DNA of 64,000 nucleotides from Cristatella mucedo (taxonomy: Eukaryota > Bryozoa > Phylactolaemata > Cristatellidae). Under the pieces are notes generated by a model. That model was not told where the DNA came from, did no database searches, and saw only the letters and a list, made by a program, of their open reading frames with translations. This document shows positions 11,401 through 21,598 of this stretch, one piece after another. The stretch is taken from the NCBI GenBank assembly GCA_009760855.2, contig WPIO01000155.1, positions 485,501 through 549,500 on the forward strand. The letters are read 5' to 3'. Made by a program: the position numbers and the translations under genes. Numbering within the stretch: position 1 is the stretch's first letter; each line of letters opens with the position of its first letter.

Positions 11401-11701
11401 TCTTCAATGTAGCAGGAGGCGGGCCTCGACGCCTATCGCCACCATTTATAGTAAAGGCCAAAAAAAAAGAAGTTGCTTCCACCACGCGCCACGAGCCCTG
11501 AGACCCGGGCGGTGCAGGCGTCTTAATCCTGGGCTAAGGGGCGCGCTCATGCGCAGCAGTAAGGCCTAAGGCGCATGCGCACGGAATGGTCGCGAGCGGC
11601 TCGCCGAGGCCGCGGCGCATTCTTCTCTCTCTTCTCTCTCTTCTTTTCTTCTTCTCGTCGAGTCTGCAGCACCAGCAGCAGCAGCAGAATGGGGCTCGAC
11701 G

Positions 11702-11732
<31 letters not shown>

Positions 11733-12081
11733 CCGCCGCCGCTGTCGACGCCGGTCGGTCAGCTGCCGCTCAGTCAGTCACGTGCCAGTCTGCTGCCACT
11801 CAGTCAGTCACGTGCCAGTCTGCTGCCGCCCAGTCGAGCTGACACAACCAGACCGTCCGCAGGTCACTAATGAGAGCATGTGACTGGCTCTGCCGCCGTC
11901 ACCGCCCCGCTGTGCGGTCCATTAGCAGCCCGGGACTAAGCCTTACCAAAAATCACTAAGCCTTACCGAAAGCACTTCGAAGGGCCGATAAGTTCGGCAA
12001 GTTCGACGGCCCCTCTTCACGACCGTACGAGCTGGCGCCGAGCATCCAAGTGACGAAAGATTTCGAACTGCCTGCACTGGA
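11401..12081. other. CpG-rich intergenic region with poly-C and a 30-bp repeat
   Basis: Contains a T/C-rich stretch (11620-11660), a CAG run near 11675, a poly-C tract at about 11702-11731 and a 30-bp direct repeat at 11769-11828. No gene is supported: frames across the poly-C encode only poly-Pro. Confidence 0.5.
11769..11828 (+). repeat. 30-bp tandem duplication
   Basis: Two nearly perfect units starting CTCAGTCAGTCACGTGCCAG at 11769 and 11799. Each contains a CACGTG E-box-like hexamer, but nothing shows that it is functional. Confidence 0.85.
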
Positions 12082-12546
12082 TACGGACATAGCCCCCTGG
12101 ACTTTTCCACCCGGACATTTACCTCCTGGGATAGGACATTCCCCCCTCCTGGTATATGGTTTACGGTTTAGAGTTTAGGGTTTTTAGGGTTAAGATTTTA
12201 GGTTTTAGCGTTTAGGGCGTGCTGCGCCCCCGCCGCCTAAATCCACCCTTGCTCGTATTCCACGCTTTTATTAGTGCCTATAAGGGCGTAACTATATCTC
12301 TTGAGCTCGAGATATACTCAGTAGACCTCTTAGGCTTAGCACTCGTTTTCGCCAGCTTTGACGGGTGCGAACGAGTGCCTGGCGGCGTCGAGCAGGACCG
12401 ATCTCCCGCAGGACCGAGCTGTATAGCTGGCCGATGCCGAAGCTGCCACAACCGCTCGCTTCATTAGAAACCATCCTTCCAGTCCATCCATTCTTCTAAT
12501 TCTACTGAGTTGATTTTATTTTAACCGAGCGTGTACTTCATTTGAT

Positions 12547-12621
<75 letters not shown>
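12547..12621. repeat. (TA)n(TG)n microsatellite
   Basis: Alternating TA followed by TG, at the position equivalent to the TA tract of the left TIR-element copy. Confidence 0.95.
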
Positions 12622-12624
<3 letters not shown>

Positions 12625-12639
12625 CGTGTTCTTAATAAT

Positions 12640-12905
12640 TACAATAATAATAATGCACTTGATAAAGCGCCCTCAGAGAATTTAATCTCTTTCTAGGCGC
12701 TTTACATTTGCTGCAAAGGGAAATGCAATTGAATGGTAAGTAAAATCATGCTTGAAAAACAAACAAAATGAATAACATGGTTAGGGGTGACATGCACAGG
12801 GTCAGCATGCAAATGTGGTTAGTAGCAGCATGCACAGTGTCAGCACGCATAAGCACATGAAGGACGAATCACAGGGACCCTCTAAATGCTGTCCTAAATA
12901 GGTGT
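12640..12905 (-). mobile_element. LINE A 3' end fragment inside the TIR element
   Basis: Opens AATAATAATGCACTTGATAAA, then both arms of the LINE A hairpin (AAAGCGCCCTC and TAGGCGCTTTA), the GACATGCACAGGGTCAGCAT block, and ends near CTAAATAGGTGT. 5'-truncated. Confidence 0.9.
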
Positions 12906-12999
12906 GGTTTAGGGTTTAGGTTCTCAGTTACACGTTCATCAACATAGAGGGGAATTGTCCTACGGGGGGGGGGGAGGATTTCCGGGGAGGGGGGAATGT

Positions 13000-13882
13000 A
13001 TTGTACTATATCTCCGTCTGTAACTCCACAAAGTCATAAAGACCATGTGGGTGTTACGCTGGAGAGTTTTGTATAGCATACTCACAACCTAAGCGGCTTT
13101 CGGTACGCATTCAGTAGCCAACAGACTTCGTCTCACGCAATGAAGAGAAGGTGGGAAGCATAGCAGAGTCAGGAGAGCAGTTGAGGTAGTGAGTGGCATG
13201 GAAGTAGCAGCTCAGGACCGCTGCAAAGAATGAGCCACAGTTGGCGGCATGAGAGTAGTTATCGTTGCGTAAGAACTGTGGAAGCGAGTTCCACAGTCTA
13301 GGACCTGCAGAGCTAAAGCTTCTGTCGCCAACGGTCTTTAAGCAGAAGAATGGAACAGCTAATTGATTGTCCACTCAGGACCTGAGGGCGCGAATAGGCT
13401 GAAACTGATGCAGCAGTTCAGCTAGGTACGAAGGAGCCAAGCCGTGGCGGGCCTCGTGGGTCAGCGTAAGAACTTTGGTCTGTATCCATTGCTCAACCGG
13501 CATCCATCCTAGCTCTTGTAGCAAAGGAGACACGTGCTCAAACCGCTGGGACTTGAAGACCAGCCTTGAAGCCATATTCATAGTCAGCTGCAGTAGCCTA
13601 ATAGCTTTCTTTGGTAGCCCAGCCAAAAGGGGATTACAATAATCAAGCCGAGACAGAACTAAGGAGCTAGTTAAGTGTTTTGCAAGCAACTCTGGGAGAC
13701 AGCTCCTGATCTTGGATAGGGATCGGACGTGATGGCTAGCTGTAGAAGCAGTCTTCTGAGTGAAGCTTTTAAAATTGAGGCAGCTTTCGAAAACGACACC
13801 CTAATTTCGAGCACGTGGTGATGGTCGCACAGCAGCATCACTTATTAGAAGACAAAGCCTTTTAATCCAGCCACAAGCTCAT
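13000..13882 (-). mobile_element. LINE B copy, 5'-truncated, with target-site duplication
   Basis: L2/CR1-group non-LTR element. The minus-strand frames read SRLDYCNPLLAGLPKKAIRL (13375-13689), SQRFEHVSPLLQELGWMP, then KTVGDRSFSSAGPRLWNSLP and DSAMLPTFSSLRETKSVGY (13111-13374). It is bounded by GAATGT at 12994-12999 and 13883-13888, a clean 6-bp target duplication. The element is truncated upstream of the DYCN block, so it lacks the RT catalytic core. Confidence 0.9.
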
Positions 13883-13946
13883 GAATGTCCTAGGGTCCAC
13901 CAGGGGGGAAATGTCCCTGGGAAACGTCCAGGGAGGAAATGTCCTA

Positions 13947-14679
13947 CAACCACCAGCACTCGTCTGACGCCCCCTAAAGTCTTGGCGATTTTAAAAATAA
14001 TGACTCCTGAATTCTAAAAGAAAAGACTCCTCATGTGTCGCAATTCGCAATATAAAAAAAGCTATAAACCTTCGTGTAAAGGAGAGTCGGTCATACGTTG
14101 AGGACCTCAAGTTGTCCGAGAGCTTTACTCTGCAGCCGGTGCCCTACGCCCGAGCTCACAGCTCACTGCTGCCGTCGTATGAACAGCTCTGCACAAGGGC
14201 GCATTGACTTTTTATGAAGGTGCAGGCATTCTTGATCGGTGCAAAGCTGTCTGCTGCGGTCGAATTTCCCACCAGTTGCTTCAATGCTGCTCCGGCTTTT
14301 CGCTGGCAGTGCAGCTCAGTGCTTCGAGGCTTAGGCGGGACCGAGGCTCAGCCGGCCTCGGTCCCGCCACTCCTCGGGGCAGAGGCACGCAGTGAGACCT
14401 TTCGGCGCCCGAGGACAAAGCTACAAATGGCGGCCCTCCCTTTGTCAAAATTGCTGCAAAATAGCTCCACCACAGAGGAAATGCAGAAACCACATGCTTG
14501 CAGGCATGCTATGTCAAGAAAGTTGTATTAACTGCAGTACAGGTGAAAGGTAACGATGGCGGCTTTATCTTATGTAAATTTGTCTGGCCTTAAATGTGGC
14601 AAACTGGTATGCTCTAGTTAGAAAGTCAATATTTTTGAGTGTTTCTTTCTCTCTTCTTAACAAGGCCAAATCGGATAGT
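13947..14679. other. Intergenic, nothing recognised
   Basis: Short open frames only, for example 14214-14531, without recognisable domains or flanking splice signals. Confidence 0.5.
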
Positions 14680-15912
14680 CTACCTTACTCCATTGATGCT
14701 CTCTAAAGACGGGATAATCTTCAGCTTGCTAAAGGCACGTTCACAACTGGCCACTGATACAGTAATGTGATAAGTACTTGCATGGCAACTCTCAAATTAG
14801 GAAACACATCTTCTTCAAAACTGACAATGATAGACTTGATTTCCAGTGGTGTCTTTAGTGCCGAGTCGTGACATGTGGCAAGAAGCATTTTACAGTGACG
14901 CACATCGTTGTACAACTCTGGTCCATCAACGTCTGAACAATAGATTCGTCCAAGATCTAGACATTGCTGGCAGAATTCGGTCTGGTCAAGTGTCCTCAAA
15001 AGCTTTGCAACTTCCAGCAAGAAACCAAATTTAGCATTACGAACTGTGAGCCGGGCAAACCTAATTTCTTATCAGAGGAGACAGTATGTCTATGCTGTCC
15101 TTTACTGAATGCATACCGAAAGCCGCTTAGGCTGTGAGTGTGCTATACAAAACTCTCCTGCATAACACCCACATGGTCTTTATGGCTTTGTGGAGTTACT
15201 GACGGAGATACATTACATTACTGTTCTTGAAATCTCCTCCTCTACTGTGAGACCAGCTCATGAGATGGCTTTCCAGGCTTCCGGCCTCCAGGCTTCCGGT
15301 GTCCTTCGGCAGAGTATTCATTCAACTGCAGCTCCCCACATTTGACATCTCCTTGTGTGATCTGGTAATGAGTCTTGGCACAGGTCTCCTGGAAGTCTTG
15401 GCAACTCAATCTCGGGAGAGTGAAAGCCTCAGTAGGCATCCTTGAAAGTTTACCTGGATCCTGCAGTGTTTTCTGAACTCGGTCAATTTTTCTTAAGATG
15501 CTGTACCAAAATGGCACAACAGACCAAACATAAATAAATTTCAAAACACAAGGCAGGAAACTGCCAGCTCTACTTCTTGTTTCAAGTGTTCTACTTGTGT
15601 CCTCAGGCAGTTGCTCCAAAAGACGTACAATGCTGTTCAGGCCATCATTGATTTCTTTCACAGCCTCCTTGCTCTCCACCTTGTTGTAGAGTCCAGTTTG
15701 ACAGTGAAGGCTAAGACTGTCTTTAGTTCTTCCCACCTCATAGCTGACGTTGAAAAGAATAAGTGGGCGCTCTTTGGTGTTCCCAAAAAGGTCAGGGACA
15801 ACTGGATCTCGACTTTCAGCATGAACTCCTGCCAGGTTCTCCTGCTGTGGTTATCACAGTTAACAGAAATTGCCTTTTTATATCTGGGCAATATTCTCTT
15901 TTGAACACATTA
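14680..15912 (-). pseudogene. hAT-type (ZMYM1-like) transposase pseudogene
   Basis: Minus-strand fragments follow the order of ZMYM1-like hAT transposase-derived proteins. First is AISVNCDNHS (about 15870), next FFSTSAMRWEELKTVLAF and DSTTRWRAR (15658-15760). Then come KEAVKEINDGLNSIVRLLEQ and FWYSILRKIDRVQKTLQDPG (15460-15680), FGFLLEVAKLL with YCSDVDGPELYNDV (14900-15040), VFPNLRVAMQVLIT, and finally VSVASCERAFSKLKII, the hAT C-terminal dimerisation signature. Frameshifts occur near 15660 and 14765, and a LINE B 3' end (15095-15232) interrupts the middle. It is not translatable as one protein. The DNA-binding N-terminus is not seen; 15913-16139 may hold unreadable remains of it. Confidence 0.8.
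15095..15232 (+). mobile_element. LINE B 3' end stub within the hAT pseudogene
   Basis: GAATGCATACCGAAAGCCGC, TGTGCTATACAAAACTCTCC, then CACATGGTCTTTATGGCTTT and a GATACATTACATTAC tail match the 3' end of the LINE B copy at 38850-38965. It lies antisense to the transposase, so it is a later insertion. Confidence 0.85.
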
Positions 15913-16139
15913 CACGCGGCCAGACACAACGGCTGCGTTGTAGTAGCGAAGCCAGTAAACCTAGAGCTAGTGTGCTGTAATAATGTGACGGCATTTAGCC
16001 GCGACACTCTGGCTCACCATTGACACAGCATAGCAGGCCCTTGCTTGCCCTTGACGTGACACAGCCCGCTTGATAGTTGGCAGGATGGGGTGAACGGCCG
16101 CTTGCTTGTTGTGCTTCGTGCACAAGCCAAATACGCGGT

Positions 16140-16618
16140 GGTTAATAATAATAATACACTTGATAAATCGCTCTCAGAGAACTCAATCTCTTTCAAGATG
16201 CTTTACATTTACTGCAAAGGGAAACGCGATTGAATGGTGAGTGGTATCATGCTTGATGAACAACAACATGAATAGCATGGTTAGGGGTGACATGCACAGG
16301 GTCAGCATGCAAGTGTGGGTTAGTGGCAACATGCACAGTGTCAGCATACATAAGCACATGAAGGACGAATCACAGGGACTCACTAAATGCTGTCGTAAAT
16401 AGGTGTGTTTTCCAGTTCTCTTTAAATGTGGTCAAGTCAGGGGATGTTCTGACGCAAGTCTGGAGTGAGTTCCAGGCTTTGGGAGCATGCTAAATAAATG
16501 TCTCAGAAGGATTTGAGGTTTGTACGAGGTATTGGTAAACTGTTGAATTCTGAAAAGCAGGTGGTACGATGCTTGGCCGGGTGGGAAAGTAGATCCTAGA
16601 GATAGGTAGGAGCCAAAG
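16140..16618 (-). mobile_element. LINE A 3' end fragment
   Basis: AATAATAATACACTTGATAAA, then the hairpin arms (mutated to ATCGCTCTC / AGATGCTTTA), the GACATGCACAGGGTCAGCAT block, and the minus-strand C-terminal coding block. PKPGTHSRL and ASYHLLFRIQQFTNTSYKP are readable at 16432-16653. Immediately followed by a plus-strand LINE A copy. Confidence 0.9.
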
Positions 16619-17639
16619 ATGCACAATCTAAAAATGCCGATGTCGACGATCAACCATCACCTCAACCGGTCCCAGACTAGATCCTTACTTGATGATCCGT
16701 GTGATGATCTAGCCGATCGCTTCTCTCGATTCTTTGTGCAGAAGATAGACAAGATCTGGGAGTCCATCCCTGCGATGACAACATCCCCCCTAAAATGTTG
16801 TTCCCTGATTCCTGGCTGCACCTCAACGTCTACATTTAAGCAGGTCACTAGTGATCTCGTCCTGAAGTTCAAAGCCCAATCAAAGAAGACAGCAAGTCCT
16901 TTGGACCCTATTCCCACTGTCCTGCTCCTATGTTGTGTTGATCTGCTGCTGCCATGCATAACTAACATTATTGATATGTCATTAGCCCCAGGTCATGTCC
17001 CAGCACCTTTCATAAAAGCTGTAGCCAGGCTACTTCTTAAGAAAGTAACACTAGACCAAGAGAGCTTGAGCCACTACCGCCCAGTCTCCCTTCTACCATT
17101 CTGATCAAAGACACTGGAACGGGTCGTGGCGGACAAGCTGAACTCATATATTGAAACTTCAAACCTTGCTAGTAAGTTCCAGTCGGGCTGTAGAGCCAAT
17201 CACTCAACAGAATCAGCATAGCTTAGGGTGTATAACGACCTACTTAGGAATGCAGACATAGGTAAAGTGTCTCTGCTTATTTTGCTTGATCTTTCTTAAG
17301 CTTTTGATACTATTGATCACATAGTTCTTCTAGAGCACCTCTTATCTCGCCTGGGCATCACTGGCACTGCTCTGCATGGTTCAGATCGTATCTCAGTGGG
17401 AGACTCCAGTGTATTGACGTGAATGGACAAAGATCATCGGAGGTACCTCTGTCATGTCTGAAATAGCAGCTCGAACTCTTTCAACTCACTTGCTGCATGT
17501 ATTGATGACATCCACACATGGATGGCAGCAAATTTTCTAAAACTAAACGATGATAAAACTAACTTACTAGTTATGGGTAAACCCGGTTGATTCATAAATG
17601 GGAAAGGCTGACGCTCAAAATTGGCTCAGCTAGCATATC

Positions 17640-17787
17640 GCCGAGCTGGTTTGGTCTAGCGGTTAAGGTACTCGCCCCGACCAAGGTCTGACTGAGGTCG
17701 TGGGCTCGAGCCCCGATGCATATGTGAAGCGCCTGAATAGAGATTAGGTTCTCTTGGGGCGCTATATAAATGAATTATATATAAATA
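17640..17787 (+). mobile_element. SINE A, best-preserved copy, nested in LINE A
   Basis: tRNA-derived SINE of 148 bp. The A box is TGGTCTAGCGG (17652-17662) and the B box GGCTCGAGCCC (17703-17713). The 3' end carries AAGCGCC (17727-17733), AGAGA (17739-17743), TCTCT (17750-17754) and GGCGCT (17758-17763), then TATAAATGAATTATATAT. CATATC flanks it at 17634-17639 and 17788-17793 as a target-site duplication, and the LINE reading resumes exactly after it. Confidence 0.92.
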
Positions 17788-18582
17788 CATATCTTCTGTG
17801 GAATCAGCACGAAATCTAGGTGTCGTGTTGCAAAGTGACTTCTCGTCAGACGACCGCATCAGCTCCACAATCAAGTCTGCCTACTTTCAGATACATAACA
17901 TTGCTGAAATGTGGGCTTGTTAAGATAAGGATACCACGTCTAAGTTGGTCCATGCATTTGTGACATCTCACCTCGACTTCTGTAACTCACTACTTGCTGG
18001 CCTACCGGCCTGTGCAATCAAGCGATTACAGATGGTGCAAATCTCTGCAGCTAGGCTTTTCTGTCGTGAGCGTCGCAGTTGCCACATCACACCAGTTCTG
18101 GCCGACCAGCACTGGCTACAAGTCAAGCAATGGATCGACTTCAAGGTTTGTGTTGTCGCTCAATTTTAGGTCACTTCATTCTTTGGCCCCATCAGATCTA
18201 CTCCCCACCAGGCCAAGCATCGTAACACCCACTTTTCGGAATCCATTAGTTTACCAATACCTCATACAAACCTCAAATCCTTTGGAGACTGTGCATTTAG
18301 TTCTTATGCTCCCAAAGCCTGGAACTCACTCATGACTTGAGTCAGAATATCCTCTGACTTTACCACATTTAAAAAGAACTTAAAAACACACCTATTTAGG
18401 ACAGCTAGTGGGTCCCTGTGATTCGTCCTTCACGAGCTTGTGAGTGCTGACACTGTGCATGCGGCCACTGACCACACTTGCGAGCTGATCCTGTGCATGT
18501 CACCCCTAACCATGTTATTCCTGTTGTTTATCAAGGATGATATTACTCGCCATTCAATCGCGTTTCCCTTTGCAGCAACTGC

Positions 18583-18622
18583 AAAGCGCCTAGAAAGAGA
18601 TTGAGTTCTCTGAGGGCGCTTT
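18583..18622 (+). other. LINE A 3' two-tier hairpin (type example)
   Basis: Outer stem AAAGCGCC / GGCGCTTT (8 bp, perfect). Inner stem AGAGA (18596-18600) / TCTCT (18607-18611) with a 6-nt loop TTGAGT. It is preceded by a second small stem, TTTGCAG-CAA-CTGCAAA. The structure recurs with compensated or near-identical stems in the other LINE A 3' ends and in SINE A, and is the probable reverse-transcriptase recognition element. Confidence 0.8.
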
Positions 18623-18662
18623 ATCAAGTGCATTATTAATAATATTGATATTATTATTATTA

Positions 18663-19455
18663 TAAAGAATGAAGTGTCTTAAAAGTGAGCGACAAAACCT
18701 TGAAGTCGATCCGTCGCTTGACTGGTAGCCAGTGCAGGTCAGCGAGAACTGGTGTGATGGGGCAGCTTTGCTGCTCACGACAGACATGCCTAGCTGCAGA
18801 GTATAGCACCAGCTGTAAGCACCTGTTTGCATATGCCGGTAGGCCAGCAAGCAGTGAGTTACATAAGTCAAGACGGGATGTCACAAATGCATGGACCACC
18901 TTAGACCTGGTATCCTTATCTAAACAAGCCCAAATTTTTAGGAATGTGTTGTATCTGAAAGTAGGTAGACTTGACTGTGGAGCTGATGTGGTTGTCTAAG
19001 GAGAGGTCACTTTAGAGCATGACACCTAGATTTCGAGCTGATTCAACAGGAGATATGCTGGCAGAGCCAATTTTGAGCATTAGCCTTTCCAATTTCTGAA
19101 TCACACTGGGGTTTGCACATAATCTTGTCTATCTTCCATTTTGTCTATCTTCCGGACAAAGAAGCTAGAGAAGCGACCAGGTAGATCATCACAAGGACCA
19201 TCAGGAAGGAGCTAATATGGGAGATCGTTGAGGAGACGGTTGATCTTTGACGTCAGCATTTTTGGATTGTGCGTCTGCGATTCAAGACTGTTTTAACAGA
19301 AGCTAGACTTGGCCTTTGCAAGGACCGATTGGTATGACTCACAATGGTCCTAGTATGCCTGTCGATGGACAGTCAGTCCTGATCTTTTGTGTGCTGTTTC
19401 AAGCTTGGGCTTAGTAGACCCTGCTAGTTTAATGTCTGTGGTAAACCATAGGCCG
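18663..19455 (-). mobile_element. LINE A copy, internally deleted
   Basis: The minus-strand reading [20 protein letters not shown]...[20 protein letters not shown] (18660-18899) lacks the 3' hairpin. Upstream, RC sequence at 19140-19260 corresponds to the INRLLNDLP...DGPCDDL.GRFSSFFVRKIDKM block, followed by a linker resembling YQSVLAKAKSSF. The intervening RT core is deleted near 19120. It meets the plus-strand LINE A tail-on, forming an inverted pair with 17930-18180. Confidence 0.8.
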
Positions 19456-19939
19456 TCTGGGCGAGGGCGCACAATGCGCTTAGTCAAAGGTCTAGCTACC
19501 TAGAGGTCGGAGGTCTAGCTACCTAGAGGTCAGAGGTCTAGCTACCTAGCTCACTATCGAGGCTCAATCAAACATCCGATCGAAATGCGTGTCGTTGCGG
19601 CATATTGGACATCGTAGTAGACCGCCGGTACTCGTACACGTACACCGGTACACGTAGTAAACCGCCGGTACCTTCTTTGCTTCAACTAGAAAGTCGCTAC
19701 AAACGGGGCAGCAGCTTGCCCTCTACGAAGCTCGTGAAACTATGCAAGCCCGACGTGCCTGCATGCATCTCCCTCGGTATTTGGAGCACTTACCCTGCGG
19801 TTTCGACTGCAGTGCACGAAAGCCTGGAGCTGAATTCATGCACCATTCAGCTGACCGGCTCAGCGTGCGGAGTATTTACAATTGTTGAGATCTAATGGGA
19901 CCGGCTCTGAAAATATCGTATCGAGATGAGTGGCGGTGA
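19456..19939. other. Intergenic with a 25-bp triplicate
   Basis: Three copies of GAGGTCTAGCTACCTAGAGG-like sequence at about 19487-19552. No gene is recognised. Confidence 0.6.
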
Positions 19940-20062
19940 AGTGGAACCACCGTTTGGCCCAGTGGTAAGGTGCTGGCCTTTAATGACCAAGGTCATGTGC
20001 ACGCGTCCTGCGGCCTGGATAGAGATTACGTTCTCTTACGGAGCTATCCAAATGACATGCCT
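19940..20062 (+). mobile_element. SINE A copy, diverged
   Basis: TTTGGCCCAGTGGTAAGGTG (A-box region), GACCAAGGTCATG, a damaged B box, then GATAGAGATTACGTTCTCTT and ATCCAAATGA at the 3' end. Confidence 0.75.
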
Positions 20063-20984
20063 GTACATAGTAGATGAAAATAAACGGATAAAAGAGAATC
20101 AAAAGCCGGTGAGGTCAGCAGCCATTCACAGGACTTTGACAGGAAACAGCAGCCACAGTCACACATCACACACAGAGCTGCCTGACAAAGGCACCCGGGG
20201 CTCTCAGCGAGCTGCCAGCTCTCAGCTAACTCAGCTTACATCATCGTATCCACCTCCAGTCGACAGCTAGCAATATGCAGAGCAGATGTGAGCGAGCTTA
20301 ATTGGCTCTATTTAATTTGCAGACCGACCGGTGGCCTCGTTAGGTTGGTCTCGGCAGCTGAGAACGCCCCTGAATGGCAAAACGTCGAGCTGCAGCAGCA
20401 GACAGAGCTTCTCCTGCCCCACCCACTCACCCACGATAGCCTCACGGAAAAGCCAGACAAATGGCCTCGAGAAAAGCCAAACAAAGCCTGACGAAAAACA
20501 CCAGAACCGCTGCTGCCGGGAGAGAGCTTGAGTCAACTGGTACAAGGAGTCGTCGTCTAGCCGAAATGCAGCCGTGACGTCGGAGTGGCACCATGCATCG
20601 CTAGAGCAGTGGTCCCGCGGGTTGCCCTCACCAGCACAGAGCAGCCAGCTCTGGCCTTCACTTTTGGTCCAACCGATACGGCTGCTGCTTGTTTGCAGCA
20701 GCCTGCACTTGCCCAACTCACTACTACACCATTGATTTTGCTCGAGTCAGGTTGCGTTGGGGACAGTGGTTGGGTAGCCGTGGGCGGCGACTGCAGGGGC
20801 TAGCGGGCTATGCTTACATGGGGTAAGATGGGCTCCATCGGTTTGAGAGCTCTGGGCTCTTGCAACGCTGCAGACCAGGCAGGAGCGGCCGGAGCTCTGG
20901 GCAAGTCAGGCAGATCGCACTTGTAATACTAGCAGAGGAGTCACGGGGAGACAGTGATACGGAAAGATAGTCAGAGAGACACTG
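20063..20984. other. Intergenic, nothing recognised
   Basis: Open frames up to 134 codons (20312-20716 minus) match no known domain and lack supportive splice signals. Confidence 0.5.
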
Positions 20985-21140
20985 CAGAGAGACACGGGAA
21001 ATAGATTGAGGGAGCTGTTGAGAGAGAGATAGAAAGAAAGAGAGAGAGAGAGAGAGAGACAGAGAGAGACAGAGAGAGAGAGACAGAGAGACAGAGAGAC
21101 AGAGAGAGAGAGACAGAGAGAGAGACAGAGAAAGAGGGGA
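20985..21140. repeat. (GA)n / (CAGAGA)n microsatellite
   Basis: Imperfect GAGAGA and GACAGAGA runs. Frames on the minus strand read poly Ser-Leu and are not genes. Confidence 0.9.
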
Positions 21141-21598
21141 AGGAAGGGCACAGAGAATGAGACTCGGCCTCCACAGCTGTCTACAGTACTGCCAGGACCA
21201 CACACTGCATGGTATATAGTCTGTAGGTAGCCGGAAATCTCACAGAGTGATAATGCACATCATTCTCATATTTCGGTCTGCAGAATCCAGTGCTGTGCAT
21301 TCCACTGTGCCACTAACACCCGTGCCTAGCACATTTGCAAGGCAGGTGGGGGAGGCACATGTGTGTAGCAGGTTCTGATGATCCCTCCTCAGGGGGCTTG
21401 AGGTCTCCCAGGGCTCTGCATTGTGACGGAGCACCTGCCACAAAGCTGTCAAGACAATAGAGCAGGAGGCAGCAACCTTTTGCAGATATTAGCGGTCTAG
21501 CAGATTCTTTCGTGCAGCTAGACGACTGGCTACCTTTGACGGGGGGGGGCCGCTTTGTAATTTCTTCCTCCTGCATAATATTCTTGCTTCTGACAGAG
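21141..21598. other. Intergenic, nothing recognised
   Basis: Contains a short poly-G run near 21545. No domain is seen in frames on either strand. Confidence 0.45.

Larger units (their letters stand above)
12082..13946 (-). mobile_element. 0.8-kb TIR element (MITE-like), right copy, split by two LINE insertions
   Basis: Reverse-complement counterpart of 7710-8510. It opens TACGGACATAGCCCCC and closes GGAGGAAATGTCCTA. Inside are a TTTAGGG-like tract (12160-12215), the shared unique block (about 12230-12545), TA/TG microsatellites (12547-12620), CGTTCATCAACATAG near 12930, and G-rich blocks. Two insertions interrupt it: a LINE A 3' end (about 12640-12905) and a LINE B (13000-13882) flanked by GAATGT on both sides. 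Without them it would be about 0.7 kb. Confidence 0.65.
16619..18662 (+). mobile_element. LINE A, longest copy (linker, RT, C-terminus and 3' end)
   Basis: Most complete LINE A in the window. Residues from 16619-17104 read LADRFSRFFVQKIDKI, SPLDPIPTVLLL, SLAPGHVPAPFIKAVA and ESLSHYRPVSLLPF, the N-terminal RT blocks of L2/CR1-group elements. LLILLDLS*AFDTIDH (about 17275-17310) holds the first catalytic Asp block with a stop. The GVPQG..YADD segment is deleted near 17460. The C-terminal [19 protein letters not shown] block (17945-18169) and the two-tier 3' hairpin (18583-18622) with its ATT-rich tail follow. A SINE A interrupts it at 17640-17787. Non-functional. Confidence 0.9.

Noticed and set aside
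16140-17640. 5' inversion (twin priming) of a single LINE A at the 16618/16619 joint
   Set aside because: The plus-strand part continues through its own C-terminus and 3' hairpin at 18583-18662, so two separate insertions explain the joint better.
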